Positions 45,106 to 55,058 of a DNA stretch of 64,000 bases are shown piece by piece; the stretch's first letter is position 1; each line of letters begins with the position of its first letter. A program made the position numbers and the translations under genes. Source of the DNA: Clostridium sp. (GTDB taxonomy: Bacteria > Bacillota > Clostridia > Clostridiales > Clostridiaceae); assembly GCA_022767515.1 (NCBI GenBank), contig JALENK010000076.1:1-64000 (forward strand), read 5' to 3'. The notes under the pieces are model-generated. The model was given only the letters and a program-made list of their open reading frames with translations. It was not told where the DNA came from and did not search any database.

Positions 45106-46932
45106 ATGGAATTAACAAAAAGAGAAGATATTAGAAATATTGCTATCATAGCTCACGTTGACCATGGTAAGACTACATTAGTAGATGCTTTATTAAAACA
45201 AAGTAATGTATTTAGAGCTAATGAGAAGGTTGATGAAAGAGTAATGGACTCAAATGACCTTGAAAAAGAAAGAGGAATTACTATACTTTCAAAGAATACA
45301 TCTTTAATGTACAATGGAGTTAAGATTAATGTTGTTGATACTCCAGGACATGCTGACTTTGGTGGAGAAGTTGAACGTGTACTTAAGATGGTTGACTCTG
45401 TTTTATTAGTAGTTGACTCATATGAAGGACCAATGCCTCAAACAAAGTTTGTATTAAAGAAAGCTCTAGAATTAGAATTAAAGCCAATCGTAGTAATTAA
45501 TAAAATAGATAAGCCAGATGCAAGGGCAGAAGAGGTTATAGATGAAGTATTTGATTTATTCGTAGAATTAGGTGCTAATGATGAACAATTAGACTTCCCA
45601 ATCGTTTACGCTTCAGCAAGATCAGGATATGCTAAATATGAAGTTGAAGATGATAATAATGATATGAAGCCATTATTTGAAACAATAATCAATCATGTTG
45701 AACCACCTAAGGGATATATTGATGCACCATTCCAAATGCTTGTAACTACTCTTGATTCAAATGCTTTTGTTGGAAAGATTGCTATAGGTAGAATATACAG
45801 AGGAAAAGTTAAGAAGAATCAAAATGTTGCACTTGTAAGTATGGATGGAACTACAAAGAATTATAAAGTAACAAATCTATTTACTTATAATGGATTAAAG
45901 AGAGAAGAAACTGATGAAGCATGTATGGGTGATATAGTTGCTCTAAGTGGTGTTACTGATGCAAATATCGGTGAAACTATTGCAGATTCTGATATGCCAG
46001 AGGCATTACCTTTTGTACATATAGATGAACCAACACTTAGTATGAATTTTATGGTTAATGATTCGCCATTTGCAGGACAAGAAGGAGAATTTGTTACTTC
46101 AAGACATTTAAGAGATAGATTGTTCCAAGAACTTGAAACTAATGTTTCATTAAGAGTTGAAGAAATAACTCCAGATTGTTTTAAGGTATCAGGAAGAGGA
46201 GAACTTCACTTATCTATATTAATAGAAACAATGAGAAGGGAAGGTTATGAATTCCAAGTATCTAAGGCAAATGTTATCTTTAAAGAAGAAGATGGTAAGA
46301 AGTTAGAACCAATTGAATACTTAACAATAGATGTTCCAGAAGAGTTTATGGGACCTGTTATGGAAAAGCTTGGACCTAGAAAAGGTGAAATGGTTAATAT
46401 GACTTCAGCTGTTAATGGATATACAAGATTAGAATTTAAGATTCCAGCAAGAGGTCTTATAGGATTTAGAAATGAATTTATGACAGATACTAAGGGTAAT
46501 GGAATTATGAACCATGTATTTGACAGTTATGGACCATATAAGGGAGAAATTCCAACAAGAACTAGAGGGTCAATAGTTTCATTTGAAACAGGTGAATCAA
46601 TTGCTTATGGATTATTTAATGCACAAGATAAGGGTTCATTATTTATAGGAGCTGGTGTTCCAGTATATCAAGGAATGGTAGTAGGTGTTTGTGGTAGAGC
46701 TGAAGACTTAGACATAAACGTATGTAAAGGTAAGAAGTTAACAAATACAAGAGCATCTGGTTCTGATGATGCTATTAAGCTTGTACCACCAGTAATAATG
46801 TCTCTTGAAAATTGTTTGGAATTTATAAACAATGATGAATTAGTAGAAGTTACACCACAGAATATCAGAATGAGAAAAATTGTTCTTGATAGTGGTGAAA
46901 GAAGAAAGATTGCAAGTAGAAAAAATAAATAA
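45106..46932 (+). CDS. typA: Ribosome-associated GTPase TypA/BipA
   Basis: 608 residues. G1 is AHVDHGKTTL, G2 RGITILSKN, G3 DTPGHADFGGEVER, G4 NKIDKPDAR. EF-G-like domains II, III and V follow, and then the unique C-terminal domain (GLFNAQDKGSLFIGAG, KLVPPVIMSLE). It helps 50S assembly and translation under stress and cold. CTTGGAGG precedes the ATG. Confidence 0.96.
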   Translation: MELTKREDIRNIAIIAHVDHGKTTLVDALLKQSNVFRANEKVDERVMDSNDLEKERGITILSKNTSLMYNGVKINVVDTPGHADFGGEVERVLKMVDSVLLVVDSYEGPMPQTKFVLKKALELELKPIVVINKIDKPDARAEEVIDEVFDLFVELGANDEQLDFPIVYASARSGYAKYEVEDDNNDMKPLFETIINHVEPPKGYIDAPFQMLVTTLDSNAFVGKIAIGRIYRGKVKKNQNVALVSMDGTTKNYKVTNLFTYNGLKREETDEACMGDIVALSGVTDANIGETIADSDMPEALPFVHIDEPTLSMNFMVNDSPFAGQEGEFVTSRHLRDRLFQELETNVSLRVEEITPDCFKVSGRGELHLSILIETMRREGYEFQVSKANVIFKEEDGKKLEPIEYLTIDVPEEFMGPVMEKLGPRKGEMVNMTSAVNGYTRLEFKIPARGLIGFRNEFMTDTKGNGIMNHVFDSYGPYKGEIPTRTRGSIVSFETGESIAYGLFNAQDKGSLFIGAGVPVYQGMVVGVCGRAEDLDINVCKGKKLTNTRASGSDDAIKLVPPVIMSLENCLEFINNDELVEVTPQNIRMRKIVLDSGERRKIASRKNK

Positions 46933-46964
46933 TTATGCATAAGCTCATAATATGTAGTATAATA

Positions 46965-47001
46965 AAGTAAATAGCCTATCATAGGCTATTTACTTCTTTT
47001 T
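46965..47001 (+). terminator. Intrinsic terminator after typA
   Basis: AAGTAAATAGCCT pairs perfectly with AGGCTATTTACTT over ATCAT, followed by CTTTTTTA. The tail ends only 3 bases before the mltG ribosome site. Confidence 0.85.
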
Positions 47002-47014
47002 TATGGAGGATATT

Positions 47015-48019
47015 ATGAAAAAAGGAAAAATTATAGCATTAGGCATTGCTTTGATTGTAATGATTTTAATTGGAGGTATTATTTATTATCAGTCAGTTGT
47101 AAAATCACCATTTGATAAGGCAAGGGAAGAAGTTGAAATTCAAGTAGGTAAGGGGGAAGGGATAAATACTCTTTTAGATAAGTTAGATGAGCAAGGTATT
47201 TTAAGATGTAAGATAGCACTTAAAATCAAGATAAAGCTAGATGATATAAAACCAGTTCTTATAGAGGGTACATATAAGCTTGATAGTAGTAGTTCTTTTG
47301 AGCAATTTTTAGATACTATTCAAACAGAGGACAAAAGTATTAATGATATTATGATTACAATTCCTGAAGGATATAATATAGATGATATGGCTAATGAATT
47401 TGAAAAAAAGGGATTGTTTAATAAGGAACAATTTATAGAAGCTGTTAAGAATTATCCTCTTCCAAGCTATATAGAAAAGGATGATAAAAGAAAATATCAA
47501 TTAGAAGGATATTTATATCCTAATACATATAAATTTAAAAAGGACTCAACTCCAGAGGATGTTATTAAGACTTTAAATGAACAGTTTGATAAAGTGATTG
47601 CTGAAGTGAGAAATGAGGTTAATTTTAGCGATAAGGATATGAATACAATAATAACTAAGGCTTCTTTAATTGAAAAGGAAGTTAAATTAGAAAAAGAAAA
47701 AACTACAGTTGCATCAGTAATTGAAAATAGATTAGCAAAGAATATGAAACTAGAATTTTGTTCTACTATTCACTATATAATTGGTTATGAAGGACATGAA
47801 ACTTTATATTATAAAGATTTAGATGTGGAATCACCTTATAATACATATAAATATAAAGGACTTCCAGTTGGTCCTATTACAACCCCAACAAAGGGTTCTA
47901 TTCTTGCTGTGTTAAATCCAGAAAAAACTGAGTATTTATTTTTTCTAACTAAGGACGATAATTCACATATTTTTTCAAAGACTGGTGAAGAACATGAGGC
48001 GCTTAAGAATAAGAAATAG
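47015..48019 (+). CDS. mltG: Endolytic murein transglycosylase MltG
   Basis: 334 residues from the ATG at 47015 after GGAGG. One membrane helix (about 5-27) is followed by a LysM-like region and the YceG domain. The catalytic Glu is in KASLIEKEV, and SPYNTYKYKGLPVGPITTP is the family signature. It cuts nascent glycan strands and sets their length. Synteny with trmR and trhP matches the yrrL-yrrM-yrrO order of Bacillus. Confidence 0.93.
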   Translation: MKKGKIIALGIALIVMILIGGIIYYQSVVKSPFDKAREEVEIQVGKGEGINTLLDKLDEQGILRCKIALKIKIKLDDIKPVLIEGTYKLDSSSSFEQFLDTIQTEDKSINDIMITIPEGYNIDDMANEFEKKGLFNKEQFIEAVKNYPLPSYIEKDDKRKYQLEGYLYPNTYKFKKDSTPEDVIKTLNEQFDKVIAEVRNEVNFSDKDMNTIITKASLIEKEVKLEKEKTTVASVIENRLAKNMKLEFCSTIHYIIGYEGHETLYYKDLDVESPYNTYKYKGLPVGPITTPTKGSILAVLNPEKTEYLFFLTKDDNSHIFSKTGEEHEALKNKK

Positions 48020-48039
48020 TTGATGGAGGAATTTGTAAA

Positions 48040-48711
48040 ATGAGTAATATTACTTTTGATTATATGGAAACATATATAAAGAATTTAATACCTGAAAGAA
48101 CAGGTATGTTAAAAGAAGTTGAAGAGTATGCAAGAGAGCATAAAGTTCCAATAGTTCAAAAAGAAACAGGAAAATTTCTAGAATTAATGGTTACTATGAA
48201 GAGACCACTTAGAATATTAGAGCTTGGTACAGCGGTTGGATATTCTGCAATACTTATGTATAATGCTGCTAACACTAATCCTGATATTGTTACAATTGAA
48301 AGAGATCCAGAGATGATAGCTTTAGCTAAGGAAAACTTAAAAAGGTTTAATCTTGAGCATAAGATAAAAATAGAAGATGGAGACTGTCTTGAAATATTAG
48401 AAAAATTAGAAGAGCCTTTTGATTTTATTTTTATGGATGCAGGAAAGGGGCATTATAATCATTTTTTACCTCACTGTCTTAGATTATTGAAACAAGATGG
48501 TATAATAGTTGCTGATAATGTACTATTTAGAGGAATGGTTGCAACTAATGAGCTTGTTAAAAGAAGAAAGATAACTATTGTAAAGAGAATGAGAAAATAT
48601 TTAGATATGGTTTCAGATGATGATAGCTTAGTTACATCTGTAATTCCAATGGGAGATGGAATTGCTGTTACCACAAGAAAACCAATTAGTGAAAAGAAAG
48701 GAGAAAATTAA
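48040..48711 (+). CDS. trmR: tRNA 5-hydroxyuridine methyltransferase TrmR (YrrM-like O-methyltransferase)
   Basis: 223 residues. It has the SAM-binding start LELGTAVGYSAILMY and acidic loop TIERDPEMIALA, and DFIFMDAGKGHY and DGIIVADNVLFRG are typical of the catechol-O-methyltransferase-like group. In Bacillus TrmR methylates 5-hydroxyuridine at the tRNA wobble base; the next gene encodes the probable hydroxylase partner. The stop overlaps the following ATG. Confidence 0.85.
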   Translation: MSNITFDYMETYIKNLIPERTGMLKEVEEYAREHKVPIVQKETGKFLELMVTMKRPLRILELGTAVGYSAILMYNAANTNPDIVTIERDPEMIALAKENLKRFNLEHKIKIEDGDCLEILEKLEEPFDFIFMDAGKGHYNHFLPHCLRLLKQDGIIVADNVLFRGMVATNELVKRRKITIVKRMRKYLDMVSDDDSLVTSVIPMGDGIAVTTRKPISEKKGEN

Positions 48712-49925
48712 TGACTAATGTTGAAATACTTGCACCAGCAGGTAATCTTGAAAAATTAAAGACTGCTATAGATTTTGGAGCGGATGCCGTATATTTAGGT
48801 GGGAGCAGACTTAATTTAAGAGCATTTGCAGATAATTTTACTAATGAAGAAATAGGTGAAGGAGTTAAATATGCTCATCAAAGAGGAAAAAAGGTTTATG
48901 TGGTTTTAAATGTATTCCCTCATAACTCTGACCTTATAGGACTTGAGGAATATTTATTGGAGCTTCAAAAATTAGAGGTTGATGCTATTTTAGCTTCAGA
49001 CCCTTCGATTATAATTACAGCAAAAGAAGTAGTTCCAGATATGGAGATACATTTAAGCACCCAAGCTAATAATGTTAACTGGAAATCGGCTTTATATTGG
49101 TATAATCAAGGCGTTAAGAGAATAGTTCTTGCTAGGGAGCTTTCAATGAAAGAGATATCTGAAATAAGAGAAAAGTTACCAAAAGATTGTGATTTGGAGG
49201 CTTTTGTACATGGTGCTATGTGTATGAGTTACTCTGGAAGATGCCTTATGTCAAACTATATGACAGGAAGAGATTCAAATAGAGGAGCTTGTGCTCAGCC
49301 ATGCAGATATAAATATTATTTAATGGAAGAAAAAAGACCAGGTGAGTACTTCCCAATAAATGAAGATGAACATGGAACATACATAATGAATTCAAAGGAT
49401 TTATGTATGATTGAACATATTGATGAGGTAATAAAGGCTGGAGTATTTTCTCTTAAAATTGAAGGAAGAATGAAGAGTGCATATTATGTGGCAGCAGTAG
49501 TTAAGGCATATAGGCAGGCTGTTGATGCATACTTGAAAGATCCTGAAAACTATAAATTTAATCCAGAATGGATGGATAGCCTTCTTAAGGTAAGCCATAG
49601 AAATTATTATACTGGTTTTTATTATGGACAGCCAGAGCAGATATATGATAATTCTTCATATATAAGGCAGGCTGACATAGTTGGAATTGTGTTAGAATAC
49701 GATAAGGAAACTCAAATAGCTACAATCCAGCAAAAGAATAAAGTTTTTGATGGTGATGAGGTTGAAATCTTAAGACCAGAAGGACCAGCCTTTAATGTGA
49801 CTTTAGATGATATGAGAGAGAATAATGGAACAAAGATAGATTCAGCACCTAGAGCTGAAATGATATTTAAGGTAAAAGTTGATAAAGAACTTAAAGAAAA
49901 AGATTTTTTAGTGAAAAATAAATAG
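48711..49925 (+). CDS. trhP: Peptidase U32 family protein, tRNA hydroxylation type (TrhP)
   Basis: 404 residues. EILAPAGNLEKLKTAIDFGADAVYLGG opens the barrel, and AFVHGAMCMSYSGRCLMSNYM with CAQPCRYKY is the U32 signature with four cysteines. Despite the peptidase label, TrhP proteins make 5-hydroxyuridine in tRNA from prephenate, the step before TrmR, encoded just upstream. Bacillus has two such genes (yrrN, yrrO); here there is one, more like YrrO in length. Confidence 0.85.
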   Translation: MTNVEILAPAGNLEKLKTAIDFGADAVYLGGSRLNLRAFADNFTNEEIGEGVKYAHQRGKKVYVVLNVFPHNSDLIGLEEYLLELQKLEVDAILASDPSIIITAKEVVPDMEIHLSTQANNVNWKSALYWYNQGVKRIVLARELSMKEISEIREKLPKDCDLEAFVHGAMCMSYSGRCLMSNYMTGRDSNRGACAQPCRYKYYLMEEKRPGEYFPINEDEHGTYIMNSKDLCMIEHIDEVIKAGVFSLKIEGRMKSAYYVAAVVKAYRQAVDAYLKDPENYKFNPEWMDSLLKVSHRNYYTGFYYGQPEQIYDNSSYIRQADIVGIVLEYDKETQIATIQQKNKVFDGDEVEILRPEGPAFNVTLDDMRENNGTKIDSAPRAEMIFKVKVDKELKEKDFLVKNK

Positions 49926-49933
49926 TAATTGAG

Positions 49934-49985
49934 CTGACCTTTAAAAGTTAGACTATAATTCTAACTTTTAAAGGTCAGTTTTTTA
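49934..49985 (+). terminator. Intrinsic terminator with a 19-bp perfect stem
   Basis: The arms at 49934-49952 and 49960-49978 (core GACCTTTAAAAGTTAG) are exactly complementary, followed by TTTTTTATTT. Confidence 0.9.
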
Positions 49986-50051
49986 TTTGAAATAATGTAT
50001 AAAATATTTTAAAGTGTCAATAATTATAAGTACGAGGAGGGTTATTATTTT

Positions 50052-51647
50052 ATGAGAAGAAATCCCATGAAAAACAGCAACAGAAGAATAAAATATGTGT
50101 TATGTACGTTTTTTTCATTCTTATTCTTACTTATAGTTAAATTATTTTTCCTTCAGATTTTTCCTACGGAAGAAGTAATTAGCCAGTATACAAATAATCA
50201 AAGTGAAGTTGTTATGGATCAAAGATATCAAGTTTTTGATGTAAACAATAAGGATTTAGTTAATTATAAAATAAACTACATTGTTGTTTTTGATAATAAG
50301 CCTTTTCAATTAAACAATTATAATGGAAATCTGGAGGAGCTTTTAACTTTAAATTATATTATGAAAGAAGAGTATAGTGATTTTAATTTTACTGATGTAA
50401 TTAAAAATATTGGTAAGACATATTATAAGATTTCAGAGGAAAGCTATAATAAAATTTCTAAGCTTCTTAATTTGAAGGGAGTCTATCTTTATACATCTAA
50501 AGAAGCAGATATACAGAGGTTTTATAATATTGGTAATTATATTATGAGTATTGACCAAAGTAAGGATTATGAAAGTGGTACTTTAGAAGCTCATATTAAA
50601 GATGTTATGAAAGAGAATGATTTTCCAAGAAGAGATTTTGTTCTAAATAATGATTCAACCTATAAAGATGATGGAATTAATAATATAGATAGTAATAAAA
50701 ACATAAGGCTTACGATTGACAAAAGTATTGAAGAAAAAATAACTAAGGTGCTTAAAAGAGAAGAGTTTAAAGATATAAAAAATGCTGGGGTTATTTTACT
50801 TGAGAGTAAAACAGGAAAAGTTAAAGCTATGGTTCAGAAGAATAATGATGAGGCTAATGTTAATCTATGTGTTAATGCTATGGGTTATGAACCAGGCTCT
50901 ATATATAAATTGATTACATTAGGAGTAGCACTTGATAAGGGATTAATTTCAATGCATAGCGAGTTTACATGTACTGGTAATATTTGCAATTATAAAAGTG
51001 TTCATGGAAATTTAAATCTAAGTGAGGCACTTGTAAAATCCTGTAATGATGTATTTGGAAAGGTTGGTTCTATGGTTGGTTATGAAAATTTAATAGAGTA
51101 TTCTAAAAATCTTGGCTTATATGAAAGGGTACTTGGTTTATCAGAGGAAACCAAAGGGACAATTCCAAAGGTAACAGCTGGGATGAATAATATTTCAATA
51201 GGTCAGTGTTTTACTGTATCTCCAATACAGATTATCGGTGCATGTAATGCAATTGTTAATAATGGAGTTTATGTTAAACCTAAAATTGTTCAAAGTATAT
51301 TTTCAAAGGATGGTATTTTTGAAGATTACAATATAGAAGAAAGAAAAGTTTTTGATGAGACATCAGCTCTTTTGATTAAAGACTCTATGATTGATGTTGT
51401 AACTAGAGGGACAGGTAAATTGGCTCAAGTTCAGAATGTAACAATTGGAGGAAAGACAGGAACGGCAAATTCCTTTAAAGAAAATACTGTACATGGTTGG
51501 TTTTTTGGATATTTTACGATTGATGATGTCGAATATTCTATGCTTGTATTCGTACCTGATATTGATAATAGTAATAATATCATTGAGTATGGGGGTGGGA
51601 ATACTGCATCTCCAATTTTTAAAGGTATAGTTGATGAATTAATATAA
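50052..51647 (+). CDS. Class B penicillin-binding protein (transpeptidase)
   Basis: 531 residues. A cytoplasmic start and one membrane helix (about 12-33) precede an N-terminal region of about 200 residues that I cannot assign. The transpeptidase domain has S283-x-x-K286 (GSIYK), S330-C-N332 and K468-T-G470. There are no PASTA repeats, unlike SpoVD. It cross-links peptidoglycan outside the membrane. It lies directly upstream of sigK, so a sporulation role such as cortex synthesis is possible, but division or elongation cannot be excluded. The ribosome site GAGGAGGG is 11 bases from the ATG. Confidence 0.88.
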   Translation: MRRNPMKNSNRRIKYVLCTFFSFLFLLIVKLFFLQIFPTEEVISQYTNNQSEVVMDQRYQVFDVNNKDLVNYKINYIVVFDNKPFQLNNYNGNLEELLTLNYIMKEEYSDFNFTDVIKNIGKTYYKISEESYNKISKLLNLKGVYLYTSKEADIQRFYNIGNYIMSIDQSKDYESGTLEAHIKDVMKENDFPRRDFVLNNDSTYKDDGINNIDSNKNIRLTIDKSIEEKITKVLKREEFKDIKNAGVILLESKTGKVKAMVQKNNDEANVNLCVNAMGYEPGSIYKLITLGVALDKGLISMHSEFTCTGNICNYKSVHGNLNLSEALVKSCNDVFGKVGSMVGYENLIEYSKNLGLYERVLGLSEETKGTIPKVTAGMNNISIGQCFTVSPIQIIGACNAIVNNGVYVKPKIVQSIFSKDGIFEDYNIEERKVFDETSALLIKDSMIDVVTRGTGKLAQVQNVTIGGKTGTANSFKENTVHGWFFGYFTIDDVEYSMLVFVPDIDNSNNIIEYGGGNTASPIFKGIVDELI

Positions 51648-51684
51648 TCTATATGATTTATTTAGAATTAACAGACTTTATTGG

Positions 51685-51693
51685 CATATAATA
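51685..51693 (+). promoter_or_regulatory. Mother-cell (SigE/SigK-type) -10 element before sigK
   Basis: CATATAATA matches CATANNNTA, the -10 of SigE and SigK promoters. The -35 is not clear (GAATTA, 14 bases upstream). Transcription would begin just before the sigK ribosome site. Confidence 0.5.
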
Positions 51694-51717
51694 GTAAAAA
51701 ATGCCTTGGAGAATTTT

Positions 51718-52416
51718 ATGTTTTTGTTGTTTGATTTTTTACAATCTATAACAAGCTCCTTCTTTTTAACTGGATATATAAATGGTAGTAATACATTCCC
51801 TATGCCTCTTGATGAAGATGAAGAAGAAATGTATGTAAAAAAATTAAAGGAGGGGGATAAAAATGCAAAGTCTATTTTAATAGAAAGAAACTTAAGACTA
51901 GTTGCACATATTGTAAAAAAATATTCATTTCCTAATAAAGATTCAGATGAACTTATATCGATTGGCACTGTAGGTTTGATTAAGGCAATTGATTCCTTTG
52001 ATTACACTAAGGGAACAAGACTTGCAACCTATGCTTCAAGATGTATTGAAAATGAGATACTGATGCTTTTTAGAAATAATAAAAAACAAAAAAGTGAAGT
52101 TTATTTGCAAGAACCTATTGGAATTGATAGGGATGGTAATGAGATATGTTTGATAGATGTTTTAAGTAGCAATAAAGATTCTGTCATAGAAAAAGTTGAA
52201 AATAATATACAAATAAGGATGTTATATGATAAAATGAAAGAGGTGCTAACAAATAGGGAGTATAATATAATAATAATGAGATATGGGCTTGAAGATGGAA
52301 ATTGTAAAACTCAAAGGGAAATAGCAGCAAAACTTAAAATTTCAAGGTCATATGTTTCAAGGATTGAAAAAAAGGCACTTAGAAAATTGTATAAAACGTT
52401 ATTCTATGATGTATAA
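51718..52416 (+). CDS. sigK: RNA polymerase sigma factor SigK, uninterrupted
   Basis: 232 residues from the ATG at 51718, after TTGGAG. The hydrophobic start (MFLLFDFLQSITSSFF, then LTGYINGSNTFPMPL) is the pro-sequence removed by SpoIVFB. Region 2 ([52 protein letters not shown]) and region 4 (KTQREIAAKLKISRSYVSRIEKKAL) match SigK. It runs the late mother-cell programme. The gene is continuous: no skin-type element splits it, as happens in B. subtilis and C. difficile. Confidence 0.93.
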   Translation: MFLLFDFLQSITSSFFLTGYINGSNTFPMPLDEDEEEMYVKKLKEGDKNAKSILIERNLRLVAHIVKKYSFPNKDSDELISIGTVGLIKAIDSFDYTKGTRLATYASRCIENEILMLFRNNKKQKSEVYLQEPIGIDRDGNEICLIDVLSSNKDSVIEKVENNIQIRMLYDKMKEVLTNREYNIIIMRYGLEDGNCKTQREIAAKLKISRSYVSRIEKKALRKLYKTLFYDV

Positions 52417-52520
52417 ATGAAAAACTTATTAATTGTAAAAGGAATTTTATAAATTACGTAGAATACACTTTATAGAAAACATATACATTATGTATATTTA
52501 AGGAATTTGGAGGGAAAATA

Positions 52521-53576
52521 ATGTACTTATTAAAAGATTTACTTTTAAAAACAATTGAATTAGGTGCATCTGATTTACACTTAACAGTAGGAATACCACC
52601 TAAGGCAAGAATTCATGGACAATTAAATGCTATAGGGAAAGAAGTGCTATCACCAGCACAAATTAGAGAATTCTGTATAGAAATTTTAGGAAAGCATTTT
52701 GAAAAATATAGTGAAGAGGGTCAATTTGATATAGCATATGAAATTGAAGGAGCAGGAAGATTCAGAGTTAACTGCTTTAAGCAAAAAGGTAAGGATGCAA
52801 TTGTTTTAAGATATTTAACAGTTCACATCCCAACACTTGATGAGCTTAAGCATCCAAGAATATTTAAAGATTTAGCTAAAAAGCGTAGAGGACTTATTCT
52901 AGTTACTGGTCCAACAGGAAGTGGTAAATCTACAACACTTGCAGCTATGATAGACGAAATCAATAGAAATAAAGCTTGTCATATAGTAACTATGGAAGAC
53001 CCTATAGAATATGTTCACACGCATAACAAGAGTATTATAAACCAAAGAGAAGTTGGAGATGATACTAAGAGTTATGCAGATGCATTAAAGGCGGTACTTA
53101 GAGAAGACCCTGATGTAATACTAGTAGGAGAAATGAGAGACCTTGAAACAATTTCTACAGCAGTAACAGCAGCTGAAACAGGACACTTGGTTTTATCTAC
53201 ACTACATACAATTGGTGCAGCTAAGACAATCGATAGAATTATTGACGTATTTCCACCACATCAACAAGGACAAATAAGAACACAGCTTGCAGCAGTATTA
53301 CAAGGTGTAATATCACAACAGCTTATTGAAACTTTAGATGGAAAAGGAAGAGTAGCAGCACTTGAAATTATGACTATAACATCAGCTATCCAAAACCTAA
53401 TCAGAGAAGGTAAGACTTATCAAATTGAATCTGCAATCCAAACAGGAGCTAAATTTGGAATGAAGACAATGGATTCAGCAATTGTTGATTTATATAAGAA
53501 TATGATGATTTCAGAAGAAAGTGCTTATGAATATGCCGTAGATAAGGATAATATTAAGAAATTATTAAGATTTTAG
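52521..53576 (+). CDS. pilT: Twitching-motility ATPase PilT
   Basis: 351 residues. Walker A is GPTGSGKS at 130-137, the Asp box LREDPDVILVGEMRD, and the His box TGHLVLSTLHT; AAALEIMTI-type AIRNLIRE follows as IQNLIREGKTYQ. Length and motifs are those of the retraction ATPase of type IV pili, a cytoplasmic hexamer. No pilin, PilB or PilC gene is near. The gene stands by ftsA as in some Clostridium genomes. Confidence 0.93.
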   Translation: MYLLKDLLLKTIELGASDLHLTVGIPPKARIHGQLNAIGKEVLSPAQIREFCIEILGKHFEKYSEEGQFDIAYEIEGAGRFRVNCFKQKGKDAIVLRYLTVHIPTLDELKHPRIFKDLAKKRRGLILVTGPTGSGKSTTLAAMIDEINRNKACHIVTMEDPIEYVHTHNKSIINQREVGDDTKSYADALKAVLREDPDVILVGEMRDLETISTAVTAAETGHLVLSTLHTIGAAKTIDRIIDVFPPHQQGQIRTQLAAVLQGVISQQLIETLDGKGRVAALEIMTITSAIQNLIREGKTYQIESAIQTGAKFGMKTMDSAIVDLYKNMMISEESAYEYAVDKDNIKKLLRF

Positions 53577-53582
53577 TTAAAA

Positions 53583-53628
53583 AAACAAACTTCTTGACTT
53601 TTTTTGTTCAAGAGGTTTGTTTTTTTTG
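53583..53628 (+). terminator. Intrinsic terminator after pilT
   Basis: AAACAAACTTCTTGA pairs with TCAAGAGGTTTGTTT (one G-U), followed by a run of T residues. Confidence 0.85.
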
Positions 53629-53656
53629 TTAAAGGTATTTTAATTTGAGTGAAAAA

Positions 53657-53665
53657 TGATATAAT
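53657..53665 (+). promoter_or_regulatory. Extended -10 promoter of ftsA-ftsZ
   Basis: TGATATAAT is an extended -10, 36 bases before the ftsA start. The -35 region is poor. Confidence 0.5.
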
Positions 53666-53701
53666 ATATAAGTAAAACGTCAAGATGGGAGGAATATAAT
53701 A

Positions 53702-55054
53702 ATGAAAAACTTCTTGATTACAGTTTTGGATTTGGGAAGTAGTAAGATATCTGCCTCTATGGGAAAAATTGAAAATGATGAGTTTGACATAATTGGAACT
53801 CAAAGTATTCCTTCTAAGGGGATAGAGAAAGGTTTCATTGTTGATAAGGAATTATTTAAAAAGTCACTTGAGGATATTGTGGAAGAAATTCAGAAGCAAA
53901 CAGGCGAAAAAGTCGTTAATATATATGCAGGTATATCAACTAGAGGTGTAACTACATTGCAAGTTAAGTCTAAGGTTGATGTTAAGGGTGAGAATATATC
54001 AAAAGCAGATATTATTAAAGCAATTGATATGGGGAAAATATCTGCTGATATTCCTAAAGATATGGAAATAATAGATTATGCTATTGAGTTTTATACTGTG
54101 GATGATAATATTTCTTATGAAAATGTAATTGGACAAAAGGGTAAGGTATTGAGCATAAGTATGAATTTAATACTTGGCATTAAATCAGAACTTGATAAAT
54201 TTAAGGAAGCTATTGAAGAATGTAATTTAAAACTTGAAGGATTTTTAGTCAACGTTGTTGCAGGAGAAAAAGTTTTGCTTCAAGGAAAAAAAGGTATGAA
54301 TACTAAAGTTCTTGTAGATATAGGGGCTGAAACAACTGATATTGTTATTTTTTCAAATGGTGTGTTAAAACAGATTATTAATAAACCAGTTGGTGGAAAT
54401 AACATTACTAAAGATTTATCAATCTGTGCTGAAATGTCTATGGATGAAGCAGATAAGTTGAAGAAGATATATAGTAAAAATTATTTGAAATTAAATGAAG
54501 ATGTTAAAGTAGAAGATATTGTGGAGATTGGTGCTACTAAATTTTCTAAGTCTCTTTTTTATGAAGTTGTTCAAAGTAGACTTGATGAGATTTTTAAAAT
54601 AATAAACAATGTAATAAAAAATACTTCCTATTGTGAAGGAATGTGTAGTATAATAATTTATGGTGATGGTGTTATTGACTTCGAGAAAATTGAAGATTTA
54701 GCCGGAAGCATAATAGAAAGTAATGTAACTATTGCAACAAGAGCTTATTTACAAATGAAGGATACATCAAATATTACTTCATTATCAGGTGTGCAATATG
54801 TTTATGAAAAATTATCTGAATTAGAATATGATGATAATGAAATAGAAAATAATATAAAAGAAGCTAAAAATATAGAAAATAAGACTGCTGATAATGATGA
54901 TGATGATTTATTTATGTTTGAAACAAAAAAGTATGAAAATATAAAAGTAAATGAAATTTTAAGAGAAGAAATATCAGCAGAAGAAGAATACGAACAAAGA
55001 TCAGTATTAGCTAGGATAAAGAAATTTTTTGTAAGGCTTTTTAAGGAGGATTAG
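53702..55054 (+). CDS. ftsA: Cell-division actin-like protein FtsA
   Basis: 450 residues. [16 protein letters not shown] and [15 protein letters not shown] are the two phosphate loops of the actin fold. A long acidic linker (about 385-425) leads to an amphipathic end helix ([13 protein letters not shown]) that binds the membrane. It tethers FtsZ. GGGAGG precedes the ATG, and ftsZ follows after 4 bases. Confidence 0.93.
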   Translation: MKNFLITVLDLGSSKISASMGKIENDEFDIIGTQSIPSKGIEKGFIVDKELFKKSLEDIVEEIQKQTGEKVVNIYAGISTRGVTTLQVKSKVDVKGENISKADIIKAIDMGKISADIPKDMEIIDYAIEFYTVDDNISYENVIGQKGKVLSISMNLILGIKSELDKFKEAIEECNLKLEGFLVNVVAGEKVLLQGKKGMNTKVLVDIGAETTDIVIFSNGVLKQIINKPVGGNNITKDLSICAEMSMDEADKLKKIYSKNYLKLNEDVKVEDIVEIGATKFSKSLFYEVVQSRLDEIFKIINNVIKNTSYCEGMCSIIIYGDGVIDFEKIEDLAGSIIESNVTIATRAYLQMKDTSNITSLSGVQYVYEKLSELEYDDNEIENNIKEAKNIENKTADNDDDDLFMFETKKYENIKVNEILREEISAEEEYEQRSVLARIKKFFVRLFKED

Positions 55055-55058
55055 GAAA

